Below are positions 7,781-14,533 of a stretch of DNA of 39,799 nt, in pieces. Below the pieces are notes generated by a model that saw only the letters and a list, made by a program, of their open reading frames with translations, made no database searches and was not told where the DNA came from. How positions within the stretch are numbered: position 1 is the stretch's first letter; the number at the start of each line of letters is the position of its first letter. The position numbers and the translations under genes are program-made. This DNA is from Allobosea sp. 12-68-7 (GTDB lineage: Bacteria > Pseudomonadota > Alphaproteobacteria > Rhizobiales > Beijerinckiaceae): contig NCCO01000008.1 in NCBI GenBank assembly GCA_002279705.1, forward strand, positions 1 to 39,799. The letters are read 5' to 3'.

Positions 7781-9160
7781 ATGCATCTGACCAACCGAAC
7801 CTTCGCCGAGCTGCAGCCCGGCGAGACGGCGGAGCTGCGCCGCATCATCACGCCCGACGACCTCTATGTCTTCGCGGCGGCCTCGGGCAACTACAACCCG
7901 ATGCACCTGCCGCAGACCGATGTCGATGGCGACGGAAAAGCCGAAAACATCGCGCCGGGCATGTTCGTCGCCTCGCAGATCTCGGCCGTGCTGGGGATGC
8001 TGCTCCCCGGCGCGGGAACGCTGTATCGCCGTCAGGTCCTCGATTTTCACGCGCGCGCCCATGCCGGCGACGAGGTTGTTTGCCGGGTCAAGGTCGTCGA
8101 AAAGCTGGCCGACGGCGTCGTTCGGATGGAGACGCAGGTCGTGCGGGCCTCCGACGAGGCCCTGATCGTCAGCGGCGAGGCGTTCGTGATCGCGCCGCAG
8201 GTGAAGTTCGATCGCGAGGATGTCGAGGTCCCCGGCCTGGTCGTCCAGCGGCACCGGCATTTCGAGGCGCTGCTGGAACGGGCGCGCCCACTGCCGGCCC
8301 TGCCGGTCGCCGTGGTCTGCCCGCATGACGAGAACTCGCTCGGCGGCGCGCTGCTCGCGGCCAAGGAAACCATCATCACGCCGATCCTGATCGGGCGCGC
8401 GGAGAAGATCCGCGCGGCGGCGCTGGCGCTGGGGGCCGATCTGTCGGGCTTCGAGATCATCGACGTCGCAGGCGACGTCGCAGCGGCGGCGATGGCCTGC
8501 CAACTGGTGCATGAGGGACGCGCCGGGGCCGTGATGAAAGGTCATCTCCACACCGACGATCTGCTCAGGCCGATGCTGGACAAGGCGACGGGCCTGCGGG
8601 TCGGGCGGCGCTTCACCCATGTCTTCGTCATGGATGTGCCCGGCCGACCCGAGCCCGTGATGGTGACCGATGCCGCGATCAACATCGCGCCCGATCTCGC
8701 GACCAAGGTCGACATCGTCCAGAACGCCATCGATCTCGCCCTCTCTCTCGGCATGGAGCCGCGCGTCGGCGTTCTCTCGGCGGTCGAGACGGTCAATCCC
8801 GCAATCCAGTCCTCGATCGATGCGGCGCTGCTGTCGAAGATGGCCGAGCGCGGCCAGATCGCCGGCGGGCAGGTCGACGGGCCGCTCGCCATGGACAATG
8901 CGGTCGACCATGGCGCCGCACGCAGCAAGGGGCTCAAGGGCTTGGTCGCCGGCCGGGCGAACATCCTCGTCGTGCCTGGCATCGATGCCGGCAACATGCT
9001 CGCCAAACAGCTCTCTTTCGTCAGCCACGCCGAAGGCGCCGGCCTGGTGCTGGGCGCGCGCGTCCCGGTGATCCTGAATTCACGCTCCGACAGCGCGATG
9101 TCGCGGCTGGCGTCCTGCGCGGTCGCGGCACTTCACCACGCCCACCAGGGAGTGGCGTGA
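7781..9160 (+). CDS. Bifunctional MaoC-like hydratase / phosphate acetyl(butyryl)transferase
   Basis: A 459-residue fusion. Residues 1-145 form a MaoC/(R)-hydratase hot-dog domain and about 155-459 a phosphotransacetylase domain (AVVCPHDENSLGGAL; AGAVMKGHLHTDDLL; VMVTDAAINIAP; ANILVVPGIDAGNMLAKQL). The Pta half moves an acyl group between CoA and phosphate, giving acetyl- or butyryl-phosphate for the kinase encoded next. In the MaoC half the catalytic motif D-x4-H of (R)-hydratases reads Asn37-YNPM-His42: the general-base Asp is Asn, so hydratase activity is doubtful. The ATG at 7781 begins one base after the previous stop, and the stop overlaps the kinase start (TGATG), indicating translational coupling. 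An upstream in-frame start (7703) would lie inside the DUF3141 gene and was not used. Confidence 0.88.
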   Translation: MHLTNRTFAELQPGETAELRRIITPDDLYVFAAASGNYNPMHLPQTDVDGDGKAENIAPGMFVASQISAVLGMLLPGAGTLYRRQVLDFHARAHAGDEVVCRVKVVEKLADGVVRMETQVVRASDEALIVSGEAFVIAPQVKFDREDVEVPGLVVQRHRHFEALLERARPLPALPVAVVCPHDENSLGGALLAAKETIITPILIGRAEKIRAAALALGADLSGFEIIDVAGDVAAAAMACQLVHEGRAGAVMKGHLHTDDLLRPMLDKATGLRVGRRFTHVFVMDVPGRPEPVMVTDAAINIAPDLATKVDIVQNAIDLALSLGMEPRVGVLSAVETVNPAIQSSIDAALLSKMAERGQIAGGQVDGPLAMDNAVDHGAARSKGLKGLVAGRANILVVPGIDAGNMLAKQLSFVSHAEGAGLVLGARVPVILNSRSDSAMSRLASCAVAALHHAHQGVA

Positions 9161-10383
9161 TGACAGCCGAATCCATCACGGCTGGCGGGGTCTGGTCCGA
9201 TGTCGGCTTGCTGGCGCTGAATGCCGGCTCCTCCTCGCTGAAATTCGCGGTTTTTTCGGCGCAGGGCGAAACGGCGCTCGCGACCGGGCAGGCTGACCGG
9301 ATCGGCCCCGAGGGCACGCTGAAGATCAAGGATGCGGCAGGGCACCCCATCGAACCCGCGCAAGGGGCGCTGACAAGCCACGACACCGCGCTCGCCACCG
9401 TCATCGCGACGCTCAAGCGCGCCTTCCCCGATCTGAAGATCGCCGCGGTCGGCCATCGCGTGGTCCATGGCGGGATCCACTATACGGCTCCGGTCGTGGT
9501 GGACGAAAATGTCCTGCAGACGCTTTCGACGCTGTCCTCCTTCGCGCCGCTGCATCAGCCGCACAATATTTCCGGCATCCGTGCCGCCATGGAGGCCTTT
9601 CCCGGCGTGGTGCAGATCGCCTGTTTCGACACGGCGTTCCACCGTGGACAGCCGCTCGTCAACGACATGTTCGCGCTGCCGCATCGCTATTACGAGCAGG
9701 GCGTGCGTCGTTACGGTTTCCACGGGCTGAGCTACGAGTATATCACCGGTGAGATGGTGCGGATCGCGCCGCATCTGATGGCCGGCCGCGTCGTCGTCGC
9801 GCATCTCGGCAACGGCGCTTCGATGTGCGCGATCTACCGGGGACGCTCGGTTGCCTCATCCATGGGGTTCTCGGCTCTGGACGGGCTGCCGATGGGCACC
9901 CGCTGCGGCCAGCTCGATCCCGGCGTGATGCTCTACATGCTCGACCAGGAACAGCTGAACACGGCCCAGATCCGCCAGATCCTCTACACTGAATCCGGGC
10001 TGCTCGGCCTCTCGGGCGGGCTTTCCAACGACATGCGCACGCTGGAGGAGGCCGACACGCCTGAAGCCCACCGCGCGATCGACTATTTCGTCTTCCGCAT
10101 CCAGCGAGAGCTCGGCGCGATGGCGGCCGTCATGGGCGGCATCGACGCGCTCGTCTTCTGCGGCGGCATCGGCGAGAATTCCCGTGTCATCCGGCGCCGC
10201 GTCTGCGAGCGGCTGGGCTGGATGGGGATCGAGATCGACCATGGCCGCAACGCCGAGAGCGCGACGGTGATCTCCTCGGAATTCGCCCGCACGACCGTGA
10301 TGGTCGTGCCGACCCGCGAGGATCTGGTGATCGCTCGCGCCGCGCGTGCCGCAGCCGGCGTACCGGAGACAGCGGCCAACTGA
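9160..10383 (+). CDS. ackA: Acetate/propionate kinase
   Basis: The protein has 407 residues, the usual length for acetate kinase. Family signatures occur in order: LLALNAGSSSLKF (phosphate-binding N-terminus), GHRVVHGG, CFDTAFH, RYGFHGLSYEYI, VVAHLGNGASMC, DGLPMGTRCGQLDPG and CGGIGENS. It converts acyl-phosphate plus ADP to the acid plus ATP, completing the Pta-Ack route started by the preceding fusion; propionate or butyrate may also be used. The ATG shares its A with the stop of the preceding gene. A GTG one codon earlier is possible but would not change the protein much. In this setting it lets the cell recycle CoA and make ATP from acyl-CoA, or act in reverse to activate acids. Confidence 0.92.
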   Translation: MTAESITAGGVWSDVGLLALNAGSSSLKFAVFSAQGETALATGQADRIGPEGTLKIKDAAGHPIEPAQGALTSHDTALATVIATLKRAFPDLKIAAVGHRVVHGGIHYTAPVVVDENVLQTLSTLSSFAPLHQPHNISGIRAAMEAFPGVVQIACFDTAFHRGQPLVNDMFALPHRYYEQGVRRYGFHGLSYEYITGEMVRIAPHLMAGRVVVAHLGNGASMCAIYRGRSVASSMGFSALDGLPMGTRCGQLDPGVMLYMLDQEQLNTAQIRQILYTESGLLGLSGGLSNDMRTLEEADTPEAHRAIDYFVFRIQRELGAMAAVMGGIDALVFCGGIGENSRVIRRRVCERLGWMGIEIDHGRNAESATVISSEFARTTVMVVPTREDLVIARAARAAAGVPETAAN

Positions 10384-10456
10384 CCAGAGGCGGCCCTGCC
10401 GTCGACACCGTCGTTCCGACGCCATCCTTCGCAAACCGCCGGTACCGGAGATGTCC

Positions 10457-11314
10457 ATGACCGCGATCAAGACCATCGGCGTGATCGGCGCCGGCACGAT
10501 GGGCAACGGCATCGCCCAGATCTTCGCCGTCGCCGGCTTCCCCGTGTTGCTGCAGGACCTCTCCGAGCCGGCCCTCGCGCGCGCGCGCGAGACGATGGCG
10601 GGCAGTCTCGGCCGGCAGGTCAAGAAGGGGCTGTTGACAGAGGAGGCGGCGCAAGCCGCGCTCGGGCTGGTGACCGGGACGACCGCGCTGGAGGAGATGG
10701 CCGACCGCGATCTCGTCATCGAGGCGATCGTCGAGCGGTTCGACGTCAAGGCTGGCGTGCTGAAGCGGCTCGACGGCATCTGCCGGCCGGATGCGATCTT
10801 CGCCTCCAACACCTCGTCGATCTCGCTGACGCAGCTCGCCGCCGCATCAGAGCGCCCGGGCCGGGTGATCGGCATGCATTTCTTCAATCCCGTTCCAGTG
10901 ATGCAACTGGTCGAGATCATCCGGGCCCTGCAGACCGAGGATGCCGTGGCCGATGCCGTGACCGAGGCGACGCGCGCCATCGGCAAGACGCCGCGGGTCA
11001 GCAAGGACAGTTACGGTTTCGTGGTGAACCGCCTGCTGGCGCCGCTCATCAACGAGGCGATCAACTGCGTCCATGAAGGGCTCGCCACGCCGGAGGACAT
11101 CGACAGCATGATGAAGCTCGGCGCCAATCATCCGATGGGACCGCTGGCGCTGGGCGATCTGATCGGGCTCGACGTCGTGCTCAACATCATGGAAACCCTG
11201 TATGAGGGCTTCGATGATCCGAAATACCGGGCGAGCCCGCTGCTGAAGCAGATGGTCCATGCCGGCTATCTGGGGCGCAAGACCGGGCGCGGCTTCGCCG
11301 AATACAAGGCGTGA
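10457..11314 (+). CDS. 3-hydroxybutyryl-CoA dehydrogenase
   Basis: The protein has 285 residues, the normal length for short Hbd/PaaH enzymes. It has an N-terminal Rossmann motif GVIGAGTMGNGIAQ, the catalytic His in GMHFFNPVPVMQLVE, SKDSYGFVVNRLL at the domain junction, and GLDVVLNIMETLYEGF in the C-terminal 3HCDH domain. It interconverts (S)-3-hydroxybutyryl-CoA and acetoacetyl-CoA with NAD(P). Two ATGs are close together (10451 and 10457). GGAG touches the first but lies six bases from the second, so 10457 is preferred. It is separated from ackA by 73 bases on the same strand and continues the C4 acyl-CoA theme of the operon; whether it is co-transcribed is probable, not proven. Confidence 0.9.
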   Translation: MTAIKTIGVIGAGTMGNGIAQIFAVAGFPVLLQDLSEPALARARETMAGSLGRQVKKGLLTEEAAQAALGLVTGTTALEEMADRDLVIEAIVERFDVKAGVLKRLDGICRPDAIFASNTSSISLTQLAAASERPGRVIGMHFFNPVPVMQLVEIIRALQTEDAVADAVTEATRAIGKTPRVSKDSYGFVVNRLLAPLINEAINCVHEGLATPEDIDSMMKLGANHPMGPLALGDLIGLDVVLNIMETLYEGFDDPKYRASPLLKQMVHAGYLGRKTGRGFAEYKA

Positions 11315-11348
11315 CGGGAGGCGGCTCGATGGCGGGACGATCCGGGCG

Positions 11349-12236
11349 ATGACGGCGACGCGACGCTTTCAGGCCAAGGACGGCGCCTGGCTCGTCTACC
11401 GTGACGAGGGCTCCGGCCCCCCGGTGCTGGCTCTGGCCGGTCTGACGCGCGACGGCCGTGACTTCGACTATCTGGCGCGGCGGCTCAGCGGTATCCGCCT
11501 GATCCGCCTCGATTCGCGCGGCCGGGGCGGTTCCGACTGGACCGGCTCGGAGACCTACAGCGTGGCGCAGGAAGCGCAGGACGCGCTGACATTGCTGGAC
11601 CATCTCGGCATCCCGCGCGCCGCGATCATCGGTTCGTCCCGGGGCGGACTTCTCGGCATGGTGATGGCCGCGACCGCGCCCGACCGGGTGGCGGGGCTGT
11701 GCCTGAACGATGTCGGCCCCGTGCTGGAGCGCGAGGGGCTGGCGCGGATCGGGCGCTATATCGGCGAGAAACCAGCTGTCGACAGCCTCGAGGAGATCGC
11801 CGACCGCATGCCGCTTGTCATGCCGGGCTTCGGCGAGGTGCCGGAACTGCGCTGGGTCGAGGAAACGCTGCGCCATTATGTCGAGACGCCCCAAGGCATC
11901 GATCTGCCTTACGACCCGGCGCTGCGACAATCCTTCGATGCCGCCATGGCCAAGCCGCTCGGCGATGCCTGGCCCCTGTTCGATGCCTGCAAGGCCATCC
12001 CCCTGGCGCTGATCCACGGGGCCAATTCGGACGTGCTGAGCACTGCCACGGCCGACGCGATGCAGACGCGGCGCCCCGACATGATCCGGGTCGAGTTGGC
12101 CGATCGCGGCCATATCCCCTTCCTCGACGAGCCGGCCGCTCTCGCGGCGATCGAGTCCTGGCTCAGGCTCTGCTTCGCCGATGGCGAGGATCAGCCCGCA
12201 GCCGACAGAAAGCGGCTGTCTGATCCGGAGGCTTGA
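11349..12236 (+). CDS. Alpha/beta hydrolase
   Basis: A 295-residue alpha/beta-hydrolase-fold protein. The oxyanion-hole segment is VLALAGLTRDGRDFDYLARRL (26-46), followed by DSRGRGGSDW (55-64), the nucleophile elbow GSSRGG (Ser97), the late Asp region HGANSDVLS, and the catalytic His in DRGHIPFLDEP near residue 258. It resembles the pimeloyl-ACP methylesterase/3-oxoadipate enol-lactonase branch, but the substrate cannot be predicted. The start at 11349 is 34 bases after the hbd stop. Being last on the plus strand before convergent genes, it probably ends this operon. It might hydrolyse a thioester or polymer intermediate made by the preceding enzymes, which is inference from position only. 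Confidence 0.8.
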   Translation: MTATRRFQAKDGAWLVYRDEGSGPPVLALAGLTRDGRDFDYLARRLSGIRLIRLDSRGRGGSDWTGSETYSVAQEAQDALTLLDHLGIPRAAIIGSSRGGLLGMVMAATAPDRVAGLCLNDVGPVLEREGLARIGRYIGEKPAVDSLEEIADRMPLVMPGFGEVPELRWVEETLRHYVETPQGIDLPYDPALRQSFDAAMAKPLGDAWPLFDACKAIPLALIHGANSDVLSTATADAMQTRRPDMIRVELADRGHIPFLDEPAALAAIESWLRLCFADGEDQPAADRKRLSDPEA

Positions 12237-12284
12237 TGTGTCGAGGACGCCCGCCGCGGCGAGCCCATGCCGCCGGCAAGTGGT

Positions 12285-12620
12285 TCAGCCACTGAGCTTG
12301 GTCAATGCGGTTTCGCGATCGTCGCAGACCGTCAGGATCTGAAGGAAACCGCTGATCGCAAAGACCTCATTCACGCTGGGCGTCAGGCCGATCAGGACCA
12401 GACGACCGCCGATCTCCTTGAGCCGCTTGGCGACGACGAGGACGACGCGCAGGCCGGCACTGGAGACGTAGGCCACTTCGGAAAAGTCGAGCACGAGCCG
12501 GTTTGCGCCCTGCTTGATTTGATCCGTGATCGAGGCCTCGACCGCCGCCGCATTGACGCTGTCGAGCCGACCCTTCAGGGCCAGGACAAGAACGTCCTCA
12601 ATCCAATCCGACTCGATCAT
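12285..12620 (-). CDS. STAS-domain anti-sigma-factor antagonist (RsbV/SpoIIAA-like)
   Basis: The 111 residues form one STAS domain: DVLVLALKGRLDSVNAA, RLVLDFSEVAYVSSAGLRVVL, and GRLVLIGLTPSVNEVFAISGF. The phosphorylatable residue in this family is the Ser before the A/S/T-G-L turn, here most likely Ser54 in SSAGL. In partner-switching systems the unphosphorylated STAS protein binds the HATPase kinase and frees its client. The gene is 66 bases downstream of just such a HATPase on the same strand, so the two should be a pair. The natural phosphatase partner would be a PP2C/SpoIIE enzyme; none adjoins, but the PppA-like phosphatase at 24498-25199 is in the window. It converges with the hydrolase gene across about 48 bases. 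Confidence 0.88.
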   Translation of the reverse strand: MIESDWIEDVLVLALKGRLDSVNAAAVEASITDQIKQGANRLVLDFSEVAYVSSAGLRVVLVVAKRLKEIGGRLVLIGLTPSVNEVFAISGFLQILTVCDDRETALTKLSG

Positions 12621-12686
12621 GAGCGGATGATCTCCATCATCATGGCAGCACCGGCAACCGGCGCTCCCGTTTCGGTGAGAGTGACG

Positions 12687-13136
12687 TCAGGCATCGGCGG
12701 CAGCGCTGGCCGTCGGGGTGGGAAAGAGCAGCGTGAGCGTGATGACGTTGCGATCGTCGTCACGGCTGTAGCTGACCTCGTCGATCAGGGTTCGGACGAA
12801 ATGGATCCCGAGACCGCCGACGGGCCTGTCCTCCAGCGAGGAGGTCGTGTCGGCGACGGCCACTTCGAAGGGATCGAACGCCACGGCCTGGTCGATCAAG
12901 CGGACGACGACCCGGTCGTCGTGACGGCGCATCTCGATGTCGATTTCACCGTCCTTCCGCTCGGCGTAGCCATAGGCGATGGTGTTGGTGATGAGTTCGT
13001 CGAGCGCGAGATTGAGCTTGAACACCATCGGCGGCGGCAATTGCAGGGAATCGGCGAGATATTCGATCGCATCCGCCAGCTTGCGGATTTCGTGCGTGTC
13101 GCTGCGAAGAACGACATGAATTCCACGAGCCAGCAT
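12687..13136 (-). CDS. RsbW-like serine kinase / anti-sigma factor (HATPase_c_2)
   Basis: The 149 residues form a single GHKL ATPase domain without a histidine-kinase dimer part. The N box is KLNLALDELITNTIAYGY (40-57), the G1 box is LIDQAVAFDPF, and the G2/ATP lid is VGGLGIHFVRTLIDEV. The length and motif set match RsbW/SpoIIAB-type proteins, which bind a partner (classically a sigma factor) and phosphorylate the STAS antagonist. The last residues (TPTASAAADA) are a short unstructured tail. It is transcribed first in the HATPase-STAS pair, away from the coiled-coil/ParA genes. Which output protein it controls is unknown: no sigma-factor gene is next to it. Confidence 0.87.
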   Translation of the reverse strand: MLARGIHVVLRSDTHEIRKLADAIEYLADSLQLPPPMVFKLNLALDELITNTIAYGYAERKDGEIDIEMRRHDDRVVVRLIDQAVAFDPFEVAVADTTSSLEDRPVGGLGIHFVRTLIDEVSYSRDDDRNVITLTLLFPTPTASAAADA

Positions 13137-13159
13137 TCCGGCGCCCCAAGCGTAAAGCC

Positions 13160-13172
13160 GTCATCTGATGAC
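13160..13172. promoter_or_regulatory. Short perfect inverted repeat in the divergent promoter region
   Basis: GTCATC-T-GATGAC is a perfect 6-base dyad in the 143-base gap between the divergent HATPase and coiled-coil genes, 24 bases upstream of the HATPase start. It is a possible operator for one or both transcripts. The binding protein is unknown, and a chance occurrence is not excluded. Confidence 0.3.
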
Positions 13173-13279
13173 AATGACTAGGGTTCGATTGCAACGGCTC
13201 GATTACGGCCGCGGACCGATGTGACCTTCCTCGTTCTGTCACGATTGATCCTCTAAGGTGCCTGCTCAGGGAGACGGGC

Positions 13280-13693
13280 GTGATCGAGCATTCCGGCGAC
13301 TTCGCGAAGCGGTTGGGCGAGCTTTGCGGCGAACTCGCGCGTGGCGATTACGACCATATCGACAGCCTGTTCGCGATGACCGTGGCAGCCGATGCTCCGC
13401 CGGTCATTCAGGAACTGGCGGAGGCCTTCGGCAGCATGGCGGTGCAGATCGAGGCGCGCGAATATCGCCTCAGCGAAATGCTGGCCGAGCTCAAGGAAGC
13501 CAATCGTCGGCTGGAGGAGGCCCATCGCAGTGTCACCACAGAGAACCTGACGCTGCGCGGCGAAGTCCAGCGCCTGTCGATCGAGATCGACCAGACACGC
13601 AAGGAGCGCGAAGTCTCCGAGATCGTCGAGACCGATTACTTCCGGACGCTGCAGGAGCGGGCGCGCCAGATGCGCCAGCGCCACGGCAGCTGA
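13280..13693 (+). CDS. Small coiled-coil protein of unknown function
   Basis: A 137-residue protein with a GTG start preceded by a GGGAG ribosome site. Residues 1-55 are a compact helical, acidic part (HSGDFAKRLGELCGELA then PPVIQELAEAFGSM). Residues 60-115 are a strong heptad-repeat coiled coil (LSEMLAELKEANRRLEEAH, then LRGEVQRLSIEIDQTRKERE). The C-terminus is basic (LQERARQMRQRHGS). No catalytic motif or membrane segment is seen. It is 24 bases upstream of the ParA/MinD-like ATPase and probably co-translated with it, so it could be a partner or activator of that ATPase, in the way many ParA proteins have small coiled-coil partners. I do not recognise a named family. Confidence 0.75.
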   Translation: MIEHSGDFAKRLGELCGELARGDYDHIDSLFAMTVAADAPPVIQELAEAFGSMAVQIEAREYRLSEMLAELKEANRRLEEAHRSVTTENLTLRGEVQRLSIEIDQTRKEREVSEIVETDYFRTLQERARQMRQRHGS

Positions 13694-13717
13694 CATCGAA
13701 CGCCGGGGCCCGACCGC

Positions 13718-14530
13718 ATGACCGTGATCGTATCGACGCATTCCTACCGCGGCGGCACCGGCAAATCCAACACCACGGCCAACATCGCCGCTCAACTGGC
13801 CCATCGCGGCCGGCGCGTCGCGATCATCGACACCGACATCCAGTCGCCGGGCATCCACGTTCTCTTCAATGTCGATCCCGACCAGTTGCGGTACACGCTG
13901 AACGACTTCCTGTGGGGACGCTGCCGGATCGAGGAGGCGGCCCATGACGTCACCGACTGCCTCGTCGACCTCGCCGGCGTGCATCCCGGCAGCAAGGGCG
14001 GCTGCGTCATGCTGGTGCCATCCAGCATCCGGCCCGGCGAGATCGCCCGCGTGATCAAGGAAGGCTATGACGTCAACCTGCTCAATGACGGCTTCCAGGA
14101 CATCGCCAGCCGTCTCGCGCTGGATTATCTGCTGATCGACACCCATCCTGGCGTCAATGAAGAGACCCTGCTCTCGATCGCGATTTCGGACACGCTGCTG
14201 CTGATTCTGCGCCCCGACCATCAGGATTATCAGGGCACAGCCGTTACGCTCGATCTGGCGCGGCGGCTCGGCGTGCCGCAACTGCTGTTGATCGTCAACA
14301 AGGTCCTGCCTTCGCTGAACTTCCGTCAGTTGTCAGACCGGATTGCCAGCACCTACCGCGTTCCCGTCGCGGCCGTGCTGCCGCTGACGGAGGAGATGGT
14401 TCGCCTCGGCAGCGGCGGACTGTACTCGCTGATTGCGCCGCAGACGGCCTATGCCGAGGGGATCGCGGCGATTGCCGCGCTGGTCGATACTCCGTCCGCA
14501 GAGGATAACGCCCGCGCGAGCGGCGGCTGA
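13718..14530 (+). CDS. ParA/MinD-family ATPase with variant Walker A (RGGTGKS)
   Basis: The protein has 270 residues. The deviant Walker A is SYRGGTGKSNTTANIAAQLA (9-28): the catalytic Lys16 is kept, but the 'signature' lysine of the KGG motif is Arg11. IIDTDIQSPGIHVLF is the A' motif, and YLLIDTHPGVNEETL the Walker B region where MinD/ParA have D-x-P-P/G; NK in LLIVNKVLPS gives base recognition. Such ATPases dimerise on ATP and position cargo on the nucleoid or membrane. There is no C-terminal amphipathic MinD helix: the tail is Ala/Ser/Gly-rich. The gene follows the coiled-coil gene and ends 3 bases from the convergent kinase gene. A role in placing a machine such as the nearby T6SS is possible but untested; it may instead belong to the partner-switch module. 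Confidence 0.85.
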   Translation: MTVIVSTHSYRGGTGKSNTTANIAAQLAHRGRRVAIIDTDIQSPGIHVLFNVDPDQLRYTLNDFLWGRCRIEEAAHDVTDCLVDLAGVHPGSKGGCVMLVPSSIRPGEIARVIKEGYDVNLLNDGFQDIASRLALDYLLIDTHPGVNEETLLSIAISDTLLLILRPDHQDYQGTAVTLDLARRLGVPQLLLIVNKVLPSLNFRQLSDRIASTYRVPVAAVLPLTEEMVRLGSGGLYSLIAPQTAYAEGIAAIAALVDTPSAEDNARASGG

Positions 14531-14533
14531 ACC

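Noticed and set aside
5557..9028. Two minus-strand frames of more than 500 codons opposite DUF3141 and the Pta fusion
   Set aside because: Mirror frames of well-supported genes, without ribosome sites or motifs.
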